From: an uncultured Collinsella sp.
GTDB taxonomy: Bacteria; Actinomycetota; Coriobacteriia; Coriobacteriales; Coriobacteriaceae
DNA length: 6,814 nt
Assembly (NCBI GenBank): GCA_902496945.1
Contig: CABVDE010000062.1
Location: forward strand, 1-6,814
Reading direction: 5' to 3'
Part shown: positions 1-5,436 of the stretch, piece after piece
Layout of the letters: every line of letters begins with the position of its first letter
Position numbering within the stretch: position 1 is the stretch's first letter
Notes under the pieces: model-generated
Seen by the model: only the letters and a program-made list of their open reading frames with translations
Told to the model about the DNA's origin: nothing
The model's database searches: none
Program-made: the position numbers and the translations under genes

Positions 1-693
1 AGCGTGGCCGCCCGGGCGGCCACGCGCCACTCCGCCCGCAGGTCATACGCCGCGTTCCTCGCCCTCGGGGAGGACGCGTGCGCCGCGGCCTGGGAGATGG
101 ACACGGTCGAGGGCTCCCGCGCGGACTCCGCGTGCATCCTGACGCTGCTCCACCGCCCCAGCAGGCTCCAGCTCTACCTGCCGCTGCCGGCGAAGGACGC
201 CGCGTGCGTGGCGGCCGCGCTCGGGGGCGTGCGCTCGGTGCTGGGCCCCGACGGCATGGGGAGGGTCTTCCGCGCCGTGCTCACCGACAACGGCGCGGAG
301 TTCTCCGACGAGGGGGCGATCGCGGACCTCGTCGGCGAGGGGCCCGGCGAGACGAGGCTGTTCTACTGCGACCCGAGGCGCAGCGACCAGAAGGGCGCCT
401 GCGAGCGCAACCACGTCGAGCTCAGGAAGCTGCTGCCCAAGGGCGCCGGGCTCAGGTTCGACCGGCTCTCGGCGGCCGACCTGGCGCTCGCCATGTCGCA
501 CGTGAACTCGGAGCCCCGCGGCGCGCTCGGCTTCTCGACGCCCGCCCGCGCCTTCAGGGCGATGCTCGGGGAGGACGCGGCGGCGCTGCTGGACGCCTAC
601 GGCGTGGAGGACGTGGCGCTCGGCGAACTCGACCTGACGCCGGGGCTCATAGAGCGGGCGCGCGCCGAGAGGGGCGATGCCCCGCTGGCCTAG
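1..693 (+). CDS. IS30-family transposase, C-terminal part (5' end outside window)
   Basis: This is the catalytic DDE (rve, RNase H-like) half of an IS30-type transposase, which cuts and joins the ends of its own insertion sequence. The frame is open to the left edge, so the N-terminal helix-turn-helix region is missing only because of the window limit. Counting from the GTG at position 4, the first catalytic Asp is D33 in EMDTVEG. The second is D95 in TDNGAEF, and the third acid is probably E134 in the block RSDQKGACERNH followed by LRKLLPKG, all typical of IS30. The D95-E134 spacing is about five residues longer than in classical IS30. The frame ends at TAG (691-693) with no internal stop, so nothing seen suggests inactivation. 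Its G+C content is clearly higher than that of the genes to the right, which fits recent arrival. Family assignment is firm; whether the element is intact cannot be judged here. Confidence 0.9.
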   Translation, partial: SVAARAATRHSARRSYAAFLALGEDACAAAWEMDTVEGSRADSACILTLLHRPSRLQLYLPLPAKDAACVAAALGGVRSVLGPDGMGRVFRAVLTDNGAEFSDEGAIADLVGEGPGETRLFYCDPRRSDQKGACERNHVELRKLLPKGAGLRFDRLSAADLALAMSHVNSEPRGALGFSTPARAFRAMLGEDAAALLDAYGVEDVALGELDLTPGLIERARAERGDAPLA

Positions 694-900
694 CCTAAAG
701 GCAAAACGGAATAGACGGACCGACCGTCCGGCTGAGTCTGGGAAGAGGTGCCGGGCGGAGGGCGGGGCATGGCCACCGGACCTATCGAAACACATCTCCA
801 CCGTTCCTTCAACTGGGAAAACGGCGCCCCCGGGGCCTGAATGGGGCCTCGGGGGCGTTCGGCTAGCTGCGGGAACGGTCTATCCGCTCAACGTGTTCGG
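694..900 (+). mobile_element. Probable 3' non-coding end of the IS30-type element
   Basis: This G+C-rich stretch lies between the transposase stop and the A+T-richer promoter of the next gene. It contains no convincing gene. A small hairpin with alternative pairings lies at 714-730, and a strong stem-loop at 825-857. Two 8-bp arms, accgttcc (800-807) and ggaacggt (872-879), enclose the strong stem-loop. The insertion sequence must end somewhere between the transposase stop and about position 915. The exact terminal repeat and target duplication cannot be fixed because the left end is outside the window. Assigning the whole stretch to the element is an inference from composition. Confidence 0.45.
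825..857. terminator. Strong G+C-rich stem-loop behind the transposase, possible terminator
   Basis: A 13-bp stem pairs 825-837 with 845-857, with one G-T wobble (833/849) and a 7-base loop. On the plus strand it is followed by GTTCGG, which is not a U-tract. On the minus strand it is followed by GCCGTTTT, a weak U-tract. It may stop transcription leaving or entering the element, or it may be a structural part of the insertion sequence end. Confidence 0.45.
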
Positions 901-946
901 CTGAGATCGGAAATCAACCTTTATGCCAGTTTGCTTGCGCGCTGCG

Positions 947-952
947 TATAAT
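947..952 (+). promoter_or_regulatory. -10 box of promoter for the 1008-1631 gene
   Basis: A perfect TATAAT lies 55 bases before the start codon. No good -35 hexamer is seen 16-18 bases upstream: the best-aligned six bases (924-929) do not resemble TTGACA, and TTGCTT at 931-936 is too close. The local drop in G+C supports a real promoter. The insertion sequence ends just upstream, so it may have replaced the original -35 region. Confidence 0.6.
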
Positions 953-1007
953 ACATCTAGTACGTGTTGTCATACCGCTCGCTTTACGAGCGACTAAGGA
1001 CTCTGAA

Positions 1008-1631
1008 ATGACCGATTCCCGCACACTCTGGACCGTCGTCGTTGTCATCTGTATCGCCGTGTCGCTGCTCTTTAGCATCAAAAAACGCACCACGTTTAAA
1101 CGCCTGCAGCGGCTCATGGCCGCCAAACAGTGGGACGAGTTCGATCGCCTGCTCGACGCCAAACTCACCAGCATGCTGTACCCGCGCTATAACCGCGACT
1201 ACCTGCGCCTGAACTCCTATCTGCTGCGCGAGGACCACAAGCGCGCCGACGAGATGTTCGATTTGTTGCTGGGGCTCAATCTGCCCAAAATGCAGCGCGT
1301 CGACCTGGTGATCAAAGCCTTTAACTACTACGTTGGCCAGGAGGACCGCAAAAAGTCCAAGGAGCTCCTGCACGAGATCAAGGGCTTTGAGGGCGGCCAG
1401 GCCGAGGCAGTCGCGCACGAATGCCAACTGATGTACGACACGATGATCCTCAAGCGCCACAACGACATTCCCGAGCTGGAGCGCATGCTCGAGGATGTCG
1501 GCAACGACCCGGTCAAGAGCTGCCGCCTGGAATACCTGCTAGCCCTGCAGTACAAGAACAAGGGCGACGAAGCCAAGTTCCAGGAGTTCCTGGAGAAGTC
1601 GGGCCAACACTCGATGGCCGTCAACGCGTAA
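1008..1631 (+). CDS. Membrane-anchored helical protein of unknown function, TPR-like
   Basis: A 207-residue protein that I do not recognise by name. Residues 7-23 are a single hydrophobic helix followed by a positive stretch (KKRTTFKR, 25-32). This predicts an N-terminal membrane anchor with the rest on the cytoplasmic side. Residues 35-200 are almost entirely amphipathic helices. Pairs such as 36-50, 69-90, 103-125, 154-165 and 176-199 are spaced like TPR or TPR-like repeats, for example KQWDEFDRLLD, KRADEMFDLLLGL and RKKSKELLHEIKG. TPR-like folds usually act as protein-binding scaffolds, so a membrane-attached adaptor is a reasonable guess but unproven. The ATG at 1008 is chosen because TAAGGA (995-1000) lies seven bases before it and because it places the membrane helix at the very N-terminus. 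It stands alone, with a TATAAT box upstream and a tRNA gene 31 bp downstream. Confidence 0.85.
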   Translation: MTDSRTLWTVVVVICIAVSLLFSIKKRTTFKRLQRLMAAKQWDEFDRLLDAKLTSMLYPRYNRDYLRLNSYLLREDHKRADEMFDLLLGLNLPKMQRVDLVIKAFNYYVGQEDRKKSKELLHEIKGFEGGQAEAVAHECQLMYDTMILKRHNDIPELERMLEDVGNDPVKSCRLEYLLALQYKNKGDEAKFQEFLEKSGQHSMAVNA

Positions 1632-1642
1632 CGGACGGCTTG

Positions 1643-1651
1643 TGCTAGACT
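1643..1651 (+). promoter_or_regulatory. Possible extended -10 promoter of tRNA-Leu
   Basis: TGCTAGACT has the TGn extension and a hexamer close to TATAAT, and lies about 12 bases before the mature tRNA 5' end. No clear -35 box is seen. The hexamer is part of a small inverted repeat (agact 1647-1651, agtct 1655-1659). Read-through from the upstream gene is an alternative source of the tRNA. Confidence 0.35.
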
Positions 1652-1662
1652 TCTAGTCTCAC

Positions 1663-1747
1663 GGGGGCGTGGCGGAATTGGCATACGCAGGAGACTTAAA
1701 ATCTCTCGCCGCAAGGATTGTGGGTTCGAGTCCCACCGCCCCTACCA
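1663..1747 (+). tRNA. tRNA-Leu, anticodon UAA, CCA encoded
   Basis: The gene reads UUA codons (and UUG by wobble). The acceptor stem pairs 1663-1669 with 1737-1743; the first pair is a G-U wobble and the other six are Watson-Crick. The D stem is GCG/CGC (1672-1674 with 1686-1688). The anticodon stem is 1690-1694 with 1702-1706, and its loop CTTAAAA carries anticodon TAA at 1697-1699. A short class II variable arm (about 1707-1719) fits leucine. The T stem is GTGGG/CCCAC around loop TTCGAGT (1725-1731). Discriminator A1744 is followed by an encoded CCA at 1745-1747. A strong terminator starts 11 bases downstream. Its 3' end is repeated further right (see the repeat entries), but this copy is complete. 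Confidence 0.95.
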
Positions 1748-1748
1748 T
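1730..1748. repeat. tRNA 3'-end direct repeat, copy 1 (inside the tRNA)
   Basis: The 19-base string gtcccaccgcccctaccat covers the 3' side of the T-arm, the acceptor strand and CCA. It recurs identically at 1926-1944, exactly 196 bases away. Similarity continues through both terminators to about 1810 and 2005. Confidence 0.9.
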
Positions 1749-1758
1749 GTAGTGCTTA

Positions 1759-1797
1759 CGAGCCCGTCTCCCTTTGGGATGCGGGCTCGCTTCTTTT
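1759..1797 (+). terminator. Intrinsic terminator of tRNA-Leu
   Basis: An 8-bp stem, CGAGCCCG (1759-1766) with CGGGCTCG (1782-1789), contains an inner TCCC/GGGA stem and a TTT loop. It is followed by CTTCTTTT (1790-1797). This is a classic Rho-independent terminator directly behind the tRNA. Confidence 0.85.
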
Positions 1798-1800
1798 AGA

Positions 1801-1935
1801 TGCCGGTGGGACTCGAACCCGCGAGGGAGCGAGCGTTAAGCGGACGCGCAGCGTCCGTAGCGAGCCGGCGAAGGCTCCGGCAGGCGGCTGAAGCCGGTGT
1901 GTATTTGCGCAGCAAAGACGCAGACGTCCCACCGC
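1801..1935. other. Cluster of short hairpins between the two tRNA-end copies
   Basis: No gene is supported here. The stretch is packed with small stems: CGGACGC/GCGTCCG at 1841-1847/1851-1857 with loop GCA; GCCGG/CCGGC at 1864-1868/1877-1881; CGGC/GCCG at 1885-1888/1893-1896 with loop TGAA; and TTTGC/GCAAA at 1904-1908/1912-1916, again with loop GCA. GGTGGGAC (1805-1812) and GTCCCACC (1926-1933) close the whole set. It could be a structured RNA, a small non-autonomous repeat element, or degenerate tRNA duplication. None of these can be decided from one copy. Confidence 0.6.
1805..1820. repeat. Inverted copy of the tRNA T-arm
   Basis: The 16 bases ggtgggactcgaaccc are the exact reverse complement of 1722-1737, which hold most of the T-arm of tRNA-Leu. 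The two arms bracket the first terminator. The first eight bases (1805-1812) also pair with 1926-1933 in the second direct copy. On the minus strand this would read as the 3' end of a tRNA, but no anticodon arm or acceptor partner follows and there is no CCA. Confidence 0.85.
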
Positions 1936-1944
1936 CCCTACCAT
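1926..1944. repeat. tRNA 3'-end direct repeat, copy 2 (without a tRNA body)
   Basis: Identical to the last bases of tRNA-Leu plus one base after CCA. No tRNA body precedes it: upstream are the small hairpins, not D or anticodon arms. A second terminator follows at the same distance as behind the real tRNA, so the duplicated unit includes the terminator and is not just an attachment-site core. Confidence 0.9.
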
Positions 1945-1953
1945 ATGACGCTC

Positions 1954-1992
1954 ACGAGCCCGTGCCCCCAGGGATGCGGGCTCGTTTCTTTT
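1954..1992 (+). terminator. Second, duplicated intrinsic terminator
   Basis: ACGAGCCCG (1954-1962) pairs with CGGGCTCGT (1977-1985) and is followed by TTTCTTTT (1985-1992). It is a diverged copy of the tRNA terminator: the outer stem is the same and the inner loop differs. It would stop plus-strand read-through before the convergent ppx gene. Confidence 0.8.
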
Positions 1993-2011
1993 AGGCGCCG
2001 GCGGGGTCTGG

Positions 2012-2080
2012 AAGTTGCAGTGGAATAGTTCCTGTTTTAGCCGTTTAACAGCACGTTTAGGAACTATTTCACCGCAACTT
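2012..2080. repeat. Long inverted repeat just downstream of ppx
   Basis: Two 22-base arms (2012-2033 and 2059-2080) match at 20 positions and enclose a 25-base loop. The right arm ends two bases before the ppx stop codon (2083-2085). The structure could end ppx transcription, but no U-tract follows it on the minus strand. It could also protect mRNA 3' ends, or be a miniature inverted-repeat element. Its A+T-richer composition differs from the DNA on either side. Confidence 0.75.
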
Positions 2081-2082
2081 AT

Positions 2083-3084
2083 TTAGAGGGTGCTCAGGGT
2101 AGGCGTCCAGGCGATAGTGGGTAGCTCGCCATCGAGGGTTTCGTTGATGGTGGCGGCCATGCCGGCGAGCAGACTGTTCTCGCTCACGGTGAGCGCGTTG
2201 TAGCCGCCAGCTCGCATTAGCTCGCGAATCACCACGGCGCCGGCCAGGATCACGCCCGCGCGCTTGGGTTGCACGCCCGGCAGCGCGGCAATGCCATCCA
2301 CATCCAGCGTGGTCATGTGCTCGATAGCGGCCGAAATCTGCTCCATCGAAAGCTCGCGCAGGTGCACAAAGCTCGAATCGTACGGCTCCAGTTCGCGGAC
2401 CAGCGCCACGAGCGTGGTGACGGTACCACCCACCGCAACGAGGCGCTCGGCGTGCTCAAAGTCGCTGGGCAGACCCTCAAAGTAGGCGGCGAACTGCTCA
2501 CCCGCCCACGCAGCGGCGGCCGCAAGCTCGCCCGTCGCAGGCGGCAGGGCAGAGAAGAAGCGCTCCGTTACACGACGGCAGCCAATGTCCAGCGAACGCG
2601 TGCCCTCCAGCGCGAAAACCCCGCGCTCCGGTGCATACACGCCCGTCGCGAGCTCCGTGGACCCGCCGCCCGAATCGGCGACGATGATGCGCTCGCCGGC
2701 AAAGTCGTGCGCCACGCCAAAAAACGTCAGGCGTGCCTCGACCTCCCCCGGAATCACCTGCGGCTCGAGCCCCAGTTCGCGCAGGCCATCCAGCAGCAAG
2801 GCGGCATTGGACGCATCGCGCGCAGCACTCGTGCACGTGGTGCAGATACGCGCGGCGCCAAAGTCGCGTGCCTCGTCCACAAACATGCGGCACGCAGCAA
2901 GCACGCGCCCGACGGCCGCCTCACAAAAGCGACCCGTCGCGTCGACACCCTCGCCCAGGTCGGTAATCTCGGTATGCTTGGACGATTCCACAATCGCCCC
3001 GCCCTCGACCTGCGCTAGCACCAGTCGCGACGACACCGTTCCCAGGTCGATTGCGGCCACTTTATATCGTTTGCAATTTGTCAT
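2083..3084 (-). CDS. Ppx/GppA family exopolyphosphatase / pppGpp phosphohydrolase
   Basis: A cytoplasmic enzyme of the ASKHA (actin/Hsp70/sugar kinase) fold. Family members remove terminal phosphate from polyphosphate, from pppGpp, or from both; the sequence alone does not say which. The protein has 333 residues, the usual length of the short, two-domain actinobacterial form. Phosphate-binding loop 1 is AAIDLGTVSSRL (10-21). The catalytic glutamate is probably E116 in IPGEVEARL (111-119). Phosphate loop 2 is DSGGGSTE (137-144), and a VGGTVTTL segment lies at 218-225. The frame is open further upstream, but the ATG at 3084 is chosen because GGAGGGGA lies seven bases before it and the family's N-terminus begins there. 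It starts 28 bp after the ftsB-like gene and is probably co-transcribed with it. The gene order eno-ftsB/divIC-ppx is common in actinobacteria, often with a DUF501 gene before ppx; none is present here. Confidence 0.93.
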   Translation of the reverse strand: MTNCKRYKVAAIDLGTVSSRLVLAQVEGGAIVESSKHTEITDLGEGVDATGRFCEAAVGRVLAACRMFVDEARDFGAARICTTCTSAARDASNAALLLDGLRELGLEPQVIPGEVEARLTFFGVAHDFAGERIIVADSGGGSTELATGVYAPERGVFALEGTRSLDIGCRRVTERFFSALPPATGELAAAAAWAGEQFAAYFEGLPSDFEHAERLVAVGGTVTTLVALVRELEPYDSSFVHLRELSMEQISAAIEHMTTLDVDGIAALPGVQPKRAGVILAGAVVIRELMRAGGYNALTVSENSLLAGMAATINETLDGELPTIAWTPTLSTL

Positions 3085-3112
3085 TGCGGGCTCCCCTCCG
3101 GGCGCTACTCGC

Positions 3113-3877
3113 CTACTCGCCGCTAGACGCGACTGTCTGGCCCTCGACGCCGTTAAATCCAAACAGCATATCGAGCGTCTGAATGTACCACGGCGCGTCC
3201 TTGCCGACCTCTTCGATCTCTTTGGCCACTTCGCTGGCCTTCTTGGCGTTCGACGACTTCTTATCAGCCGATGACGAGTCCGAATCATCGTCCAGGCCCA
3301 GCACGTCAATCCTCTTCTCGCCGGGCATCACCAGGCCAAGGTCCTCGGATGCCGCGTCCTTGATACCCTCCTCCGAGAGCAGCTTGTCGACGCTTTTTTG
3401 CAGCTCGTCGTTATATTGCTCGCGAATCTCGACCTGCTTGGCCAAAATGTCACTCGAGCGCTTTGCCACATACAGGTCGCGCACGGGAAAATACAGGCTC
3501 ACGAGCACCAGGGCAACGACGATGCCGATAAATAGCCCTCGCTGAGGACCGTGGGTAAAGTCGTAGATTGCCTTGACCACCGCGTTGTCGTTGGCGTAAT
3601 GCATAAAGTCCGAGCCCGAAAGGCGGCTCGAGGGCCTGCTCGATTTGTCGTGCGTTTGAGCCGACGAGCGCTGAGCATGCGACGAACGTGCCGGGCGCAC
3701 CGGTCCATTTGCCGAAGTATTCGACTGAGCATGAGGTCGCGAGGTACTTGTCGAGCGCTGCGTGGAGCGGTCGACGCCGGCGTAGGCGGACCCACCAAGC
3801 TGCACCGTGCGCGCACGGCGAGGCGACGGCTCACGCGAACCGGCGGAATAGTACCTGTTGTCGTAAATCTGATCCAT
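3113..3877 (-). CDS. FtsB/DivIC-like septum formation initiator protein
   Basis: A bitopic membrane protein of 254 residues. In other bacteria this family joins FtsL and FtsQ/DivIB at the division septum and helps activate septal peptidoglycan synthesis. Residues 1-110 are a polar, Ser/Arg/Thr-rich tail, probably disordered and cytoplasmic. Residues 114-130 are one membrane helix, followed by a coiled-coil region (about 134-170). The family's C-terminal signature then appears as EDLGLVMPGEKRIDVLG (178-194). The last 60 residues are highly charged (DDDSDSSSADKK), with a final hydrophobic patch WYIQTLDMLFGF. FtsB-type proteins are often only about 100-150 residues, so both tails are long. The start at 3877 is chosen over an in-frame ATG at 4003: the longer form would run across the eno terminator and the promoter. 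Only a weak AAGG precedes the chosen start. It is the first gene of a unit with ppx. Confidence 0.85.
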   Translation of the reverse strand: MDQIYDNRYYSAGSREPSPRRARTVQLGGSAYAGVDRSTQRSTSTSRPHAQSNTSANGPVRPARSSHAQRSSAQTHDKSSRPSSRLSGSDFMHYANDNAVVKAIYDFTHGPQRGLFIGIVVALVLVSLYFPVRDLYVAKRSSDILAKQVEIREQYNDELQKSVDKLLSEEGIKDAASEDLGLVMPGEKRIDVLGLDDDSDSSSADKKSSNAKKASEVAKEIEEVGKDAPWYIQTLDMLFGFNGVEGQTVASSGE

Positions 3878-3920
3878 GTGCGCCTTGTGCGGTTGAGGTT
3901 TGTTTGCGCTAAGTACTCTA

Positions 3921-3929
3921 GTTATAGCA
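3921..3929 (-). promoter_or_regulatory. Extended -10 promoter for ftsB-ppx
   Basis: On the minus strand this reads TGCTATAAC, a TGn-extended -10 box, 43 bases before the chosen ftsB start. No convincing -35 box is seen at the usual distance, which is tolerated by extended -10 promoters. It lies after the eno terminator, so ftsB-ppx has its own promoter. Confidence 0.55.
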
Positions 3930-3968
3930 CGAGCACACGCAACGCCTTCGGCGGCCTTTGCTCGACAT

Positions 3969-3999
3969 AAAAAAGGCGCTGAGCCATATGACCCAGCGC
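3969..3999 (-). terminator. Intrinsic terminator of eno
   Basis: Read on the minus strand, GCGCTG pairs with CAGCGC (3994-3999 with 3976-3981) around a loop containing CATATG. It is followed by CC and six T residues (3974-3969). It lies 75 bases after the eno stop codon. Confidence 0.8.
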
Positions 4000-4073
4000 T
4001 CAATGTCGCTCAACAGCGTCCAGCGGGAGCGAGGCAAATCCGAGTCAACCCCGCCCCCGCGAGCACCACTTGT

Positions 4074-5363
4074 TTAGCGGATGTTGTAGAACGCGGCCTT
4101 GCCGGCGTAGCGCGCGCTGCCCTCGAGCTCGTCCTCGATGCGGATGAGCTGGTTGTACTTGGCGATACGGTCGCTGCGGCACGGGGCGCCCGACTTGATC
4201 TGGCCGGCGTTGACGCCCACGACCAGGTCGGCGATGGTGGAATCCTCGGTCTCGCCGGAGCGGTGGCTCACGATGCAAGCGTAACCGGCCTCCTTGGCGG
4301 TCTCGATGGCCTCGAGCGACTCGGTGAGCGTGCCGATCTGGTTGACCTTGACCAGGATCGCGTTGGCGGCACCCAGTTCGATGCCCTTCTTGAGGCGCTC
4401 GGTGTTGGTGACAAACAGGTCGTCACCAACCAGCTGCACCTTGTTGCCGATGCGGCGGGTAAGCTCAACCCAGCCGTCCCAGTCCTCCTCGGCCATGCCG
4501 TCCTCGATGGAGATGATGGGATAGGTGTCGACGAGCTTCTCCCAGTAATCAACCATCTGGGCGCTCGTGTACTCCACGCCCTCGCCCTTGAGCTCGTACA
4601 TGCCGGTCTCGGCGTTGTAGAACTCGGTGGACGCCGGATCCATGGCGTACATGAAGTCGACGCCGGGCTTAAAGCCGGCCTTCTCGACGGCCTTGGTAAT
4701 GTACTCGAACGGCTCGGCATTGGTCTTGAGGTTGGGCGCAAAGCCGCCCTCGTCGCCCACGCCGCCGCCCAGGCCGGCCTCGTGCAGCACGCCCTTGAGG
4801 GTGTGGTAGACCTCGGCGCACCAACGCAGGCCCTCAGCAAAGCTCGGGGCGCCCACCGGCATGATCATGAACTCCTGGAAGTCGACGTTATTGTCGGCAT
4901 GCACGCCGCCGTTGAGGATGTTCATCATTGGCGTGGGCAGCAGGTGGGCGTTGACGCCGCCCAGGTACTGGTACAGCGACAGACCCGCCGACTCGGCAGC
5001 GGCGCGGGCAACGGCCAGCGACACGCCCAGGATGGCGTTGGCACCGAGCCTGGTCTTGTTGGGGGTACCGTCCGCGGCAATCAGCGCGGCATCGACGGCG
5101 CGCTGGTCGAAGGCGTCGAGGCCCACGACGGCGTTAGCGCACTCGTTGTTGACGTGCTCGACGGCCTGCGAAACGCCCTTGCCCAGGTAGCGGCCCTTGT
5201 CGCCATCGCGCAGCTCGCAGGCCTCAAAGGCGCCGGTCGAAGCACCCGAAGGCACCATTGCGCGGCCGAAGCTGCCGTCCTCGAGCACGACCTCGACCTC
5301 GACGGTGGGATTGCCGCGGCTGTCGAGCACCTCGCGACCGTAGACGTCCAAAATATCGCTCAT
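4074..5363 (-). CDS. eno: Enolase (phosphopyruvate hydratase)
   Basis: Converts 2-phosphoglycerate to phosphoenolpyruvate in glycolysis, and the reverse in gluconeogenesis; a cytoplasmic Mg-dependent enzyme, usually a homo-oligomer. The 429 residues match the family's full length. The N-terminal capping domain carries the mobile loop SGASTGAFE (39-47) with S42. The barrel shows H155, E164 and the proton-handling E205 in GDEGGF. The Mg ligands are D242, E287 and D314, the catalytic base K339 is in ILVKVNQIGTLTES (336-349), S366-S369 lie in SHRSG, and K390 is present. No key residue is missing. The D242 segment reads MDPASTEFY, where many enolases have Asp-Val/Cys-Ala-Ala/Ser. The ATG at 5363 has GAGGGAG five bases upstream. 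It is transcribed alone: terminators lie behind mazG and behind eno. Confidence 0.99.
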   Translation of the reverse strand: MSDILDVYGREVLDSRGNPTVEVEVVLEDGSFGRAMVPSGASTGAFEACELRDGDKGRYLGKGVSQAVEHVNNECANAVVGLDAFDQRAVDAALIAADGTPNKTRLGANAILGVSLAVARAAAESAGLSLYQYLGGVNAHLLPTPMMNILNGGVHADNNVDFQEFMIMPVGAPSFAEGLRWCAEVYHTLKGVLHEAGLGGGVGDEGGFAPNLKTNAEPFEYITKAVEKAGFKPGVDFMYAMDPASTEFYNAETGMYELKGEGVEYTSAQMVDYWEKLVDTYPIISIEDGMAEEDWDGWVELTRRIGNKVQLVGDDLFVTNTERLKKGIELGAANAILVKVNQIGTLTESLEAIETAKEAGYACIVSHRSGETEDSTIADLVVGVNAGQIKSGAPCRSDRIAKYNQLIRIEDELEGSARYAGKAAFYNIR

Positions 5364-5414
5364 GTTGTCTCCCTCTCACTTGGAAACGTAGTGGATGCAA
5401 GCGACTGGCCGACT

Positions 5415-5431
5415 GCGCACCGTCGGTGCGC
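5415..5431 (-). promoter_or_regulatory. Hairpin in the eno leader
   Basis: A perfect 7-bp stem, GCGCACC (5415-5421) with GGTGCGC (5425-5431), has a three-base loop. It lies about 50 bases before the eno start codon and about 30 bases after the likely -10 box, so it would sit near the 5' end of the mRNA. It may stabilise the transcript; it is not followed by a U-tract. Confidence 0.5.
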
Positions 5432-5436
5432 CTCCG

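Noticed and set aside
43..801. 252-codon open frame on the minus strand
   Set aside because: Antisense to the transposase, Arg/Val-rich shadow protein with no recognisable domain.
677..904. 75-codon open frame after the transposase
   Set aside because: It overlaps the transposase end and the strong hairpin and has no ribosome binding site or family resemblance.
1801..1900. Possible second tRNA on the minus strand ending at the inverted T-arm
   Set aside because: Only the T-arm is recognisable, with a mismatch in its stem. There is no anticodon arm, acceptor partner or CCA.
1730..1944. CRISPR-like array
   Set aside because: Only two copies of the 19-base unit exist, they are 196 bases apart, and they derive from tRNA sequence; there are no regular spacers.
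1756..1994. Short open frames of 62 and 64 codons on both strands
   Set aside because: They translate terminators, tRNA-derived repeats and hairpins, and have no credible ribosome binding site.
2269..3274. Plus-strand open frames of 249 and 229 codons
   Set aside because: Both are antisense to ppx, whose motifs are complete, and neither resembles a known protein.
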